NCBI RefSeq assembly: GCF_014217805.1
Contig: NZ_CP055156.1
Coordinates: 4,346,585-4,410,584 of the forward strand
Source of the DNA: Adhaeribacter swui
GTDB taxonomy: Bacteria > Bacteroidota > Bacteroidia > Cytophagales > Hymenobacteraceae
Reading direction: 5' to 3'
Length of the DNA: 64,000 nt
Every line of letters begins with the position of its first letter. The first letter of the stretch is position 1. Below, piece after piece: positions 36,617 to 45,366 of the stretch. A model generated the notes under the pieces. The model was not told the DNA's origin. It saw nothing but the letters and a program-made list of their open reading frames with translations, and made no database searches. The translations under genes were made by a program, and so were the position numbers.

Positions 36617-39600
36617 ATGAAAAAGATTTGTACTCCTCCACGCGTGGTTGTGTGTTCATCCCGTAGTAAAAAATTATTTAATTTACTTTTCTGTTGTCTT
36701 ATTTTTCTGCAAAGTTATTCCGTTAGTGCTTTTAACAAGCATGCACCAGAAAACTTAAAAAAGGCAGCTAAGCCCTTGGCTGGCGAAACCATTGCCAGCT
36801 TTACCTTAATCAATGCCGATTCGGATACAGATATTCAAACCATTACCAATGGCAGCACCATTAACCTCGCTAGTTTAGCTACTACAAATTTAAACATCCG
36901 GATAAACACCAGTCCGGCTACGGTGGGCAGTGTGGTTATGAATTTAAGCGGCAAACAAACGTACAATAAAACCGAAACGGGTGCGCCCTATGCCTTGTTC
37001 GGCGATGTTAGCGGAGATTATCACGCCTGGGTTCCGGCTGTCGGGACTTACACCTTAAAAGCTACTCCGTACTCCGGCTCCGGTGGCGGCGGGACTGCTG
37101 GTACGGCCAAAACCATTACTTTCAGCTTTGCTACTGGCCAAACAACCCAACCGGCCATTCAGGTAAATTTTCAGGATCCGAATACCGTACCTCCTTCGGG
37201 GTGGGTGCGCGATTTCGGGCAACCTTATGGCGCACGCACCGGCACCAACCAAGGCAGTAATTTAACTTATGGCTGGAAAAAACGGGCCGATGGCAGCTTA
37301 TTAAATTTAGCGGTAGGGGGTACCACGCCGGGTAACGGGCGTAATCGTAACATGCCGGCCGATGTATTAAAAGCTACCCTCATGCACATGCAAGCCGACG
37401 ATATCGCCGGCACTTTTGACGGCACCAAAGCCGAAGGTTACTGGGAAGCCAAAGTAGCCAATGGAATTTATGATGTTACCGTTTCGGCTGGGGACGCCGG
37501 AGTCTATTCTTTCCCGGAAAAACACACGTTAAACGTAGAAGGGGCAACCGCTCTGAAAGATTTTATACCGAGTGGCGCAGCCGGTGCAAGCACCCGGTTT
37601 AAAAGTGGTACCGTGCGGGTAACGGTTACGGATGGTAATCTAACCATCGATGCCGACGGTGGTACTAACACCAAAATAAACTCCGCACAGATTGTGCCGG
37701 TTTCTACGGGTGCATTTACTTTCTGGTCGGCCAATGAATTACAATTATCCGCTGAAAAAGGCAGTTCTGCCACAAAAAAAACTTTCTCTTTAGATATAGG
37801 CAATTCCAGCAACCGGAACGATATAACCTACTCGGTAACGGCAACTTACGGAGCTGGCGCTAGTGGTTGGTTAACCTTTAACGCCACCCATACCGGTGCC
37901 GAACCTAACGTAACTTTTAATTATGCCGCTGCGCAAAATCTACCTATAGGTACCTACAAAGCTACTATAAACGCCGTTGCGGCCGGGTTTAGCACCGGCA
38001 GCGTTACTATTCAGGTAGTAGTAAGTGCGCCCCGCCCATACGTTATTTCATCCACGCCGGCCGATGGTACCGTTAATGTGAGCGTAAATACCTCCAGCAT
38101 TGCGGCCAATAACTTATTTGTGCCGGAAGTTGCTGGCTACCAAGGTGGGGTAAATAACAGTACCATCACCAGCAGCACCGTTAAATTAGTTAAAGTTGTA
38201 AATGGGGTTAGCACGCAAATACAAGGCGTGGTGCAGGGTACCGGCGGCGGCGATGCCATTAGCTTTTCACCAACTTTTGCTTTAGAAGCCAATACTACGT
38301 ATAAGTTTATGGTTACCGACGGCGTAAAATCGTACAGCGGTGCTTCGTTTATTCCGTATACCGCCACTTTTACCACCGGTGATGCTATTGAACCAACCGA
38401 CCCGATTTCGGTGGAGTTTACCAAAGTGGCTATTGCGGGCACCCAAAAGAAAAAATATTCTTCGCTGGTGATTGGCCCCGATGGTAAATTTTACGCCTTG
38501 TTACTGAATGGCAACATCGAACGCTTTGCCATAAGCCGCCCAAGCGGTACTTTAACTTTAGAGGCCAACATTGCTACTTTACCTAATAAATACGGTGCCC
38601 GCTCGGCAGTTGGACTGGTGTTCGATCCGGCTTCTACGGCATCTAATTTAATTGCTTACGTCTCGCACTGCTCTTCCGGCTTAACCGGTGCCCCCGAGTT
38701 CGATGGTAAAATTTCAAAATTATCGGGAGCTACCCTGGCTACGGAGCAGTTGTTGGTAACCAACTTGCCGCGTTCCGCGAAAGACCATTTGGTAAACAGT
38801 TTGGCATTTGGGCCGGATGGAATGCTGTACATTTCCCAGGGCAGTAATAGCTCCATGGGCGCTTACGACGGCTCGTGGCAACGCACTGAAAGTTTGTTAT
38901 CAGGGGCAGTTTTAAAGCTGGATTTAACCAAACTTGGCAGTACTACGCTGGATGTTAAAACTTCCAACAGCCAAAGCGTCATCAACGCTGCGACCACCAG
39001 CTCCCTGAAATTGTCGGATGGTACGTATAACCCGTACGCTACCAATGCTCCTTTAAAAATATACGGTTCGGGTGTGCGCAATGCGTACGACCTTGTATGG
39101 CACAGCAACGGCCAGTTATACGCCCCAGCCAATGGTTCGGCCGCTGGCGGAAATACGCCACCATCGGTAGCGGGTACCCGCCGCCCCGATGGCACTACCT
39201 ATAACGGTCCGGTTATTCCGGCTACTTCGGCCGTGCAGGTGCAAAACGACTGGTTATTCCGGGTAAAAAGTGGTGGTTACTACGGCCATCCTAATCCTTT
39301 ACGGGGTGAGTACGTGGCTAATCGGGGTTATGCCGATAACCCCAAATACGCCACCAATGTAACTTCCGATTTAAATTACCGGGGTGCTGCTTTTAACTTT
39401 GAGCTAAATCGCTCACCCAATGGCGCTATTGAATACAAGAGCAATGCTTTTAACGGCGCCTTAAAAGGCAAAATACTGGTGTGCCGCTTTAGCGGTGGGG
39501 GTGATATTATCGTGTTACAACCAGGTTCGGTAGTGAAAGGTAGCCCCGATGCACAGTACGATATAGTGAATCATTTTACCGGTGCCGGTACAAATGGATT

Positions 39601-40567
39601 AGTAGGGATGTCGGGCTTTATCAATCCTTTAGATTTAGTGGAAGATACACAAACCGGAAACCTGTACGTGATTGAGTTTAACTGGAACAATATTCCCGAC
39701 CGGACGGCTCAAATTACCTTACTGCGCGTAAGCAGCATCTCGGATGATGAAGGATTTGCCACGGCTTTCCCGGAAAAAATATCCGCTACCGAAGTAGTTG
39801 GGATTACCAGCACCAATACTGTAACATCTGCCCAAAAAGCCGCTGCCGCCAGCCAAAAAGGCAAAGACAAGGATAAAGACAAAGACAAGGACAAGGATAA
39901 AGATGACGACTTGCCGGATTTATCAAAAGTAACGCGGCATCCGGTTACAATTTCCAACACGGGCCGGGGTAATTTAAAATTAAAAAATTTGTCCATTATT
40001 GGTGAAAATGCCGCTGAGTTCCGGTTACTTGGCCAACCCGATGCGAAACCCAATAAACCGATTAAAATTCGGAAGAATAGCTCAGTAACTTTTAACGTGG
40101 CGTTTTTCCCTACCACTAAAGGGCTAAAAAAGGCTAAGATAGAAGCCGTGAGCAGTAAGAAAAAACAAGATCAATCGGTATCGGTGGAGTTAGAAGGTTT
40201 GGGCATTATGTACGAAGGAATAGATACGGTGGGTACAGGTTCTCCCGTAGATTCGGTTACTGAAACGGCTAGTAGCCTGAGTGAAATTTCCAAAAGCAAA
40301 GACTTAAAACTTAGCGTTTATCCGAATCCGAACGAAGCTGGTTCAAAAATTTACGTTGATTTGGCCGGCTTTGCGCCGAAAGAAGCAGTAACCTTAAGTT
40401 TGTACGATAGTTATGGCCAGCTATACTGGGCTAAAACCGTACGGGTAGATGAGCAAGGCATTAGTTCCGCCGAAATGCCGGTTAATAAAAACATGAATGC
40501 CGGTATCTACATCATGAAGGTTACCGGAGCATCGGGCCAAAAACAAAGTAAACTCATTTTAAAATAG
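36617..40567 (+). CDS. Giant T9SS protein: malectin-like, Ig-like, sugar-dehydrogenase propeller
   Basis: 1316 residues. A signal peptide (about 1-39) precedes the unnamed ~110-residue domain shared with the 26471-29233 protein (about 60-170). A malectin-like carbohydrate-binding domain (about 178-365) and two Ig-like regions follow, including one opening RPYVISSTPADGT (about 470-595). A glucose/sorbosone-dehydrogenase-like six-bladed propeller comes next (about 600-1060, with HLVNSLAFGPDGMLYISQGS and NPLDLVEDTQTGNLYVIEF). Then a Lys-Asp linker (about 1080-1098), an ASPM/Hydin-like domain and a T9SS sorting tail (about 1235-1316, VYPNPNEAGS ... GIYIMKV). It could be a PQQ-type sugar oxidase or a purely binding propeller; cofactor residues were not checked. 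The next gene is a paralogue lacking the first domain. Confidence 0.87.
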   Translation: MKKICTPPRVVVCSSRSKKLFNLLFCCLIFLQSYSVSAFNKHAPENLKKAAKPLAGETIASFTLINADSDTDIQTITNGSTINLASLATTNLNIRINTSPATVGSVVMNLSGKQTYNKTETGAPYALFGDVSGDYHAWVPAVGTYTLKATPYSGSGGGGTAGTAKTITFSFATGQTTQPAIQVNFQDPNTVPPSGWVRDFGQPYGARTGTNQGSNLTYGWKKRADGSLLNLAVGGTTPGNGRNRNMPADVLKATLMHMQADDIAGTFDGTKAEGYWEAKVANGIYDVTVSAGDAGVYSFPEKHTLNVEGATALKDFIPSGAAGASTRFKSGTVRVTVTDGNLTIDADGGTNTKINSAQIVPVSTGAFTFWSANELQLSAEKGSSATKKTFSLDIGNSSNRNDITYSVTATYGAGASGWLTFNATHTGAEPNVTFNYAAAQNLPIGTYKATINAVAAGFSTGSVTIQVVVSAPRPYVISSTPADGTVNVSVNTSSIAANNLFVPEVAGYQGGVNNSTITSSTVKLVKVVNGVSTQIQGVVQGTGGGDAISFSPTFALEANTTYKFMVTDGVKSYSGASFIPYTATFTTGDAIEPTDPISVEFTKVAIAGTQKKKYSSLVIGPDGKFYALLLNGNIERFAISRPSGTLTLEANIATLPNKYGARSAVGLVFDPASTASNLIAYVSHCSSGLTGAPEFDGKISKLSGATLATEQLLVTNLPRSAKDHLVNSLAFGPDGMLYISQGSNSSMGAYDGSWQRTESLLSGAVLKLDLTKLGSTTLDVKTSNSQSVINAATTSSLKLSDGTYNPYATNAPLKIYGSGVRNAYDLVWHSNGQLYAPANGSAAGGNTPPSVAGTRRPDGTTYNGPVIPATSAVQVQNDWLFRVKSGGYYGHPNPLRGEYVANRGYADNPKYATNVTSDLNYRGAAFNFELNRSPNGAIEYKSNAFNGALKGKILVCRFSGGGDIIVLQPGSVVKGSPDAQYDIVNHFTGAGTNGLVGMSGFINPLDLVEDTQTGNLYVIEFNWNNIPDRTAQITLLRVSSISDDEGFATAFPEKISATEVVGITSTNTVTSAQKAAAASQKGKDKDKDKDKDKDKDDDLPDLSKVTRHPVTISNTGRGNLKLKNLSIIGENAAEFRLLGQPDAKPNKPIKIRKNSSVTFNVAFFPTTKGLKKAKIEAVSSKKKQDQSVSVELEGLGIMYEGIDTVGTGSPVDSVTETASSLSEISKSKDLKLSVYPNPNEAGSKIYVDLAGFAPKEAVTLSLYDSYGQLYWAKTVRVDEQGISSAEMPVNKNMNAGIYIMKVTGASGQKQSKLILK

Positions 40568-40589
40568 TAAAATTTTAAATTTTTAAAAA

Positions 40590-40724
40590 ATGAAGCTGTT
40601 TAGCATTCTAAAACTTAGAAAATAAAGGTACTAGCTAGAAGTGAGTCGTATTTTGTGGAGCAATCCTGCTTTGGTAGTGGAGACACCAACAAAGGCGAAG
40701 GTTGCCGCTAGTATTATATAGGCT
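40590..40724 (+). repeat. Dispersed structured repeat, family S, copy 2
   Basis: Direct copy of 35992-36124, so the two copies bracket the 36617-40567 gene. The closing stem is CTAG (40635-40638) with CTAG (40708-40711). The second base pair has changed from C-G in copy 1 to T-A here, keeping the pairing. Confidence 0.75.
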
Positions 40725-40743
40725 ATACAACTTCATTAACAGC

Positions 40744-40778
40744 AAAGGGGAGTGGCAACGCCATTCCCCTTTTTTATT
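40744..40778 (+). terminator. Rho-independent terminator after the first giant gene
   Basis: A 12-bp stem (40744-40755 with 40761-40772, one G-T pair) is followed by a T-run. It lies after the family S repeat, 177 bp from the stop codon. Confidence 0.9.
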
Positions 40779-41338
40779 TCTAATCCCATGGCGGCATTTG
40801 ACCTGCTTAAATAAGAAAGCTTCTTTCCTTTTTTCAGATACATCTTCCCTTAAATCCAGTAGTAGTCCTGTGTTGCTGTGCTAAATACTTTCTAGGAGCT
40901 AAGTTTTATTATAAAGCTGTATGTGCTATTAGATTAAGCAATTTCTTGAAAATTAGGCGAAAATTATTAATTAGGAATATTGCAATCAGAATTAATGGAG
41001 AGGAGCGGGTTACTATAGCTTGAAACATTTATGCCTTAAACCAGAACTTATTCCGGTAAAAGACCGTTAAAACGGTCTAAAATTCTGGATTATTTTAATT
41101 TTAATTAGTACTGGTTTATAACGCAGTTCTTCTACCTATTCTTAGAATTCAGGAATTTTAAAAAAAGTAAATTCTAGTTTTAATAAACTGGCATTTATTT
41201 GCTTGTATTTCAATAAATTATTACGCCGAACATGATTGTTTCCTTCTCTGCATTTATCATTAACATCTTTCTACTTCAATCCTTCATTTTATCAATCCCG
41301 CGCTTTAGTAAAAATTATTTCTAATTAATCAGCTTACA
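40779..41338. other. Intergenic region before the second giant gene
   Basis: 560 bp of A/T-rich DNA with no supported gene. A GTAAAAGACCGTTAAAACGG stretch near 41055-41075 has a short inverted repeat. The promoter of 41339 presumably lies here. Confidence 0.55.
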
Positions 41339-44300
41339 ATGAAAAAAGGTTTTACTGTTCACTTCTCGCTTATTGGTTTGTTAAATTTTAAAAAATTATT
41401 CTTTTTAATAGTTGGTCTGGCATTAAGTACGGCCGGTTTTCCGCAGTTACTTAAAGTTAATTTCCAAGATCCCAAAACGGTTCCGCCTACGGGGTGGGTT
41501 CGCGATTACGGACAAGCTTATGGCCTGCGCACGGGTTCTTACCAGGGCAATCAACGTACTTACGGTTGGAAAAAACGTTCCGATAATAGCTTGTTAAATC
41601 TGTCGGTAGGAGGTTCCACGCCGGGCAACGGCCGTAACCGGAAAATGCCATCTGATCCTTTGCAAGCCACGCTTATTCACATGCAAGCCGACGATATTGC
41701 CGGTACTTTTGACGGAACTAAAGCCGAAGGTTATTGGGAAGCTAAATTAACCAAGGGCATTTACGATGTGGTAGTATCAGCGGGCGATGCCGGCGTCTAT
41801 TCATTTCCGGAAAAACACACTTTAAACGTGGAGGGCGTGCAAGCCATTAAGGATTTTGTTCCCACCGGGGCTGCCGGTTCCAGTACGCGTTTTAAAAGCG
41901 CCACCGTGCGGGTTGCCGTTACCGATGGAAATTTAACGATTAATGCCGATGGCGGCGTGAATACCAAAATCAACTCTGTCCGGATTGTGCCTTATTCTAC
42001 CGGGCCATTTACTTACTGGTCGGCGAATGAGCAACAGCTAAGCGTGCAGAAAACCAGCTCTGCCACCACCAAAACCTTTTCTTTAGATTTAAGCAACTCC
42101 AGCAACAAAAGCGTACAATATACGCTTTCAGCTACGTATGGTACCGGTGCAAGCGGCTGGTTGAGTTTTAACCGGACACATTCGGGTACGGAGCCCAACG
42201 TAACCATTAACTACACCGCTACCCAAAACTTACCATTGGGCACGTACAAAGCCACGGTGTATGCCGCTGCCGCTGGGTTTACCGCCGGAAGTGTAACGGT
42301 TAAGGTAACAGTTAGTGCACCCCGGCCTTATGTAATTTCGTCTACGCCGGCCAATAAAGCTACCAATGTAAGTGTAAATACCTCCAGTATTGCGGCTAAT
42401 AATTTGTTCGTACCCACCGTTGCCGGTTACAAAGGCGGTGTCGATAACAGCACCATCACCAGCAGCACCGTAAAATTATTAAAAGTAGTAGGCACCAGTA
42501 CTACCCAGATACAAGGAGTGGTGCAGGGTACCGGTGGCGGCGATGCCATTAGCTTTTCCCCCACTTTTGCCCTGGAACCCAATGCTACTTATAAGTTTGT
42601 AATTACCGATGGCGTAAAATCGTACAGTAAGGCTTCGTTTATTCCGTACACAGCTACCTTTACCACTGGGGCCGCGCTGGAATCCCGGGATCCCATTTCG
42701 GTAGAGTTTACCAAAGTAGCCATCCCGGGTACCCAAAAGAAAAAATATTCTTCGCTTGTAATTGGCCCGGATAGTAAATTTTATGCTTTGCGTTTAGACG
42801 GCGCTATTGAGCGGTTTACCATAAACCGTACCACCGGTATGCTGGGTAACCAATCGGTAATTAGTACGGCTTTATCGGGCAAGTACGGTAGCCGGGCGGC
42901 TGTTGGGTTAGTGTTTGATCCGGCTTCTACGGCTTCTAATTTAATTGCGTACGTGTCGCATTGTTCTGGTAAGCTGGAAGGCGCCCCGGCCTTTGATGGT
43001 AAAATTTCAAAATTAACGGGCGCTAACCTTACCACTGAACGCTTACTGGTAACCAACTTGCCCCGTTCTACCAAAGACCATTTAGTTAACAGTTTGGCTT
43101 TCGGGCCCGATAAGGCTTTGTATATATCGCAAGGCAGTAACAGTTCCATGGGCGCTTACGATGGCTCATGGCAACGCACCGAAAGTTTATTGTCAGGGTC
43201 AATTCTGCGGTTGGATTTAGTTAAGTTAGGCAGCGCTACTTTAGATGCAAAAACCACTACAAACCAAAGCGTGATTAACGCGGCTTCCGGTACTTCCGCC
43301 AAAATGTCGGATGGTACCTACAATCCGTATTCCAGTGCTTCACCGCTTACTATTTATGCTTCGGGCGTGCGCAATGCTTACGATTTAGTGTGGCACAGCA
43401 ATGGGCAGTTGTATTCACCGGCAAATGGCTCGGCCGCCGGGGGAAATACGCCCGCTTCGTTAAGTGGCACCCGCCGCCCGGATGGCAGCAAGTATAGTGG
43501 TCCTTCTATTCCGGCAACCAGTGGGGTGCAGGTGCAAAACGATTGGCTGTTCCGGATAAAAAAAGGCGGTTATTACGGGCATCCAAACCCATTGCGGGGC
43601 GAGTACGTGGCAAACCGGGGTTACAAAGATAATTCGAAATACGCCAGTACCGTAGTAGCAGATCCGAACTACCGGGGTGCCGCCTTTAATTTTAACCTGA
43701 ACCGTTCCCCCAACGGTGCCATTGAGTACAAGAGCAATGCATTTAACGGGGCGTTAAAAGGCAAAATACTGGTGTGCCGCTTCAGTGGGGGGGGCGATAT
43801 CATCGTGTTAAAACCAGGTTCGGTAGTAAAAGGCAGCACCGATGGACAATACAATATCACCGATAATTATACCGGCGCCGGTACTAATGGCTTGGTCGGC
43901 ATGTCGGGCTTTATTAATCCCCTGGATTTGGTAGAAGACCCGCAAACCGGCAATTTGTACGTGATTGAGTTTAACTGGAACAATATTCCTGACCGTACTT
44001 CACAGATTACATTGCTGCGCGTGAGCAATATTTCAGACGCCGACGGTTATGCATCGGCCTATCCGCAAAAAATATCGGCTACCGAAGTAGTGGGAGTTTC
44101 TAATATTTTAAATTCGGTGCAAAACCTGACATCTCCTTTACTTGCAGGTACAGCTAAAAAAGACAAGAAAGAAAAAGAAGATAAAGGTAAAGGCAAGGGT
44201 AAAGATAAAGACGACGATGATGATGATGACGATCAGGATAATGGCAAAGGCGATGACGGCAATAATGATGACGATGACCTCTTGGATTTTTCGCGGGTTA

Positions 44301-44935
44301 CGCGCCATGCGGTTACGATCTCCAATACCGGCCGGGGAAATTTAATGCTGAAAAACCTGGAAATTACCGGCCCAAATGCCAGCGAATTTAAAATCTTAGA
44401 CCAACCTAATGTTAATCCAAACAAACCAATTAAAATCCGGAAGAACAGCTCGATCACCTTTAACGTAGCGTTTTATCCAAAATCCATTGGTTTAAAGCAC
44501 GCCAAGTTAGAAGCCGTAAATAACAAAAAGAAAAAAGGCCAGTTTGTTTCGGTTGATCTGGTTGGTTTAGGAATTACCTACGAAGGCATTGATTCGGTGC
44601 TGGGCGGTTTATTGGATTCGGCTACCAATATTGTAGTGGATGTAACCAAGCCACTATTAAACCCCGATAAACTTAAATTAAATGTATATCCGAACCCGAA
44701 CGAAGTAGGATCTAAGATCTATTTTGATTTAGCCGGTTTTAACGCCAATGAACCCGTAACTTTAAACCTGTACGACAGTTTCGGGCAATTATACCAGGCT
44801 AAAACCATACAGGTAGATGAACAAGGCCGCAGCTCCGCCGAAATGCCGGTAAGCACAACCATGAACCCAGGCATATACATACTTCGGGCTACCGGAGCCG
44901 CCGGCCAGAAAGAAAGCCGGATTATTTTAAAATAA
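41339..44935 (+). CDS. Giant T9SS protein, paralogue of the 36617 gene
   Basis: 1198 residues, clearly homologous along its length to the preceding gene product but without its first ~110-residue domain. After the signal peptide (about 1-36) the malectin-like domain starts at once (LKVNFQDPKTVPPTGW). Ig-like regions, the sugar-dehydrogenase-like propeller, a longer and more acidic Lys/Asp/Gly/Asn linker (about 935-980), an ASPM/Hydin-like domain and a T9SS tail (VYPNPNEVGS ... GIYILRA) follow. The tandem arrangement and uniform divergence point to an old gene duplication. Export to the surface by T9SS is predicted, and binding or oxidation of a sugar is inferred from the domains only. Confidence 0.87.
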   Translation: MKKGFTVHFSLIGLLNFKKLFFLIVGLALSTAGFPQLLKVNFQDPKTVPPTGWVRDYGQAYGLRTGSYQGNQRTYGWKKRSDNSLLNLSVGGSTPGNGRNRKMPSDPLQATLIHMQADDIAGTFDGTKAEGYWEAKLTKGIYDVVVSAGDAGVYSFPEKHTLNVEGVQAIKDFVPTGAAGSSTRFKSATVRVAVTDGNLTINADGGVNTKINSVRIVPYSTGPFTYWSANEQQLSVQKTSSATTKTFSLDLSNSSNKSVQYTLSATYGTGASGWLSFNRTHSGTEPNVTINYTATQNLPLGTYKATVYAAAAGFTAGSVTVKVTVSAPRPYVISSTPANKATNVSVNTSSIAANNLFVPTVAGYKGGVDNSTITSSTVKLLKVVGTSTTQIQGVVQGTGGGDAISFSPTFALEPNATYKFVITDGVKSYSKASFIPYTATFTTGAALESRDPISVEFTKVAIPGTQKKKYSSLVIGPDSKFYALRLDGAIERFTINRTTGMLGNQSVISTALSGKYGSRAAVGLVFDPASTASNLIAYVSHCSGKLEGAPAFDGKISKLTGANLTTERLLVTNLPRSTKDHLVNSLAFGPDKALYISQGSNSSMGAYDGSWQRTESLLSGSILRLDLVKLGSATLDAKTTTNQSVINAASGTSAKMSDGTYNPYSSASPLTIYASGVRNAYDLVWHSNGQLYSPANGSAAGGNTPASLSGTRRPDGSKYSGPSIPATSGVQVQNDWLFRIKKGGYYGHPNPLRGEYVANRGYKDNSKYASTVVADPNYRGAAFNFNLNRSPNGAIEYKSNAFNGALKGKILVCRFSGGGDIIVLKPGSVVKGSTDGQYNITDNYTGAGTNGLVGMSGFINPLDLVEDPQTGNLYVIEFNWNNIPDRTSQITLLRVSNISDADGYASAYPQKISATEVVGVSNILNSVQNLTSPLLAGTAKKDKKEKEDKGKGKGKDKDDDDDDDDQDNGKGDDGNNDDDDLLDFSRVTRHAVTISNTGRGNLMLKNLEITGPNASEFKILDQPNVNPNKPIKIRKNSSITFNVAFYPKSIGLKHAKLEAVNNKKKKGQFVSVDLVGLGITYEGIDSVLGGLLDSATNIVVDVTKPLLNPDKLKLNVYPNPNEVGSKIYFDLAGFNANEPVTLNLYDSFGQLYQAKTIQVDEQGRSSAEMPVSTTMNPGIYILRATGAAGQKESRIILK

Positions 44936-44954
44936 TGCTTAGCTATAATGGTTT

Positions 44955-44988
44955 AAAAAAGGAAGCGCTTTAAGCGTTTCCTTTTTTA
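44955..44988 (+). terminator. Rho-independent terminator after the second giant gene
   Basis: A 15-bp stem (44955-44969 with 44973-44987, one G-T pair) with A6/T6 at its base, 20 bp after the stop codon. Confidence 0.93.
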
Positions 44989-45366
44989 TTTTGCTCATTT
45001 TTATATTTTTAATTTTCTGGATAATACCAGATTACCCGAATACCAGCCAGCTTAAGCTGGCGGCAAGGCAGGGTATTTTGAATAGGCTGTAAGGCGAGCG
45101 TGCCAGACAATCAGCTTTGTTTTGATCCAGATACGGCACAACTTCTTAAATCTGGCTTTTACTTTTAAATAAAAAAAGAAAGTTCTTCTACCGGAAAAGT
45201 AAAAAATTAAAAAATCAGATAAAACGCACTTAGCCGGGCACTTACCATATCTAAAACAGGGCAACCTACGTTGCAAGTAGGGGTAAAGCGGTAATTTTTT
45301 GAATTGCCTTCACCTATTCAGATGTTTTTTGTAACTTGATTCTTCACCAGAAAGGAATTTTATTCG
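44989..45366. other. Intergenic region with a perfect 16-bp palindrome
   Basis: 378 bp without a supported gene. GCCAGCTTAAGCTGGC (45046-45061) is a perfect palindrome, and CCTAC/GTAGG near 45268-45284 forms a small hairpin. The A-G-A-A-A-G-G-A stretch at about 45349-45356 may help ribosome binding for the BatA-like gene. Confidence 0.5.

Noticed and set aside
39709-40116. Minus-strand frame with a Ser-Leu repeat
   Set aside because: It is the antisense of the Lys-Asp linker of the giant T9SS gene and has no independent support.
40702-40884. 60-residue plus-strand frame after the first giant gene
   Set aside because: It crosses the rho-independent terminator at 40744-40778 and part of the family S repeat.
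44142-44345. Lys/Met-rich plus-strand frame
   Set aside because: Out-of-frame reading of the acidic linker in the 41339-44935 gene.
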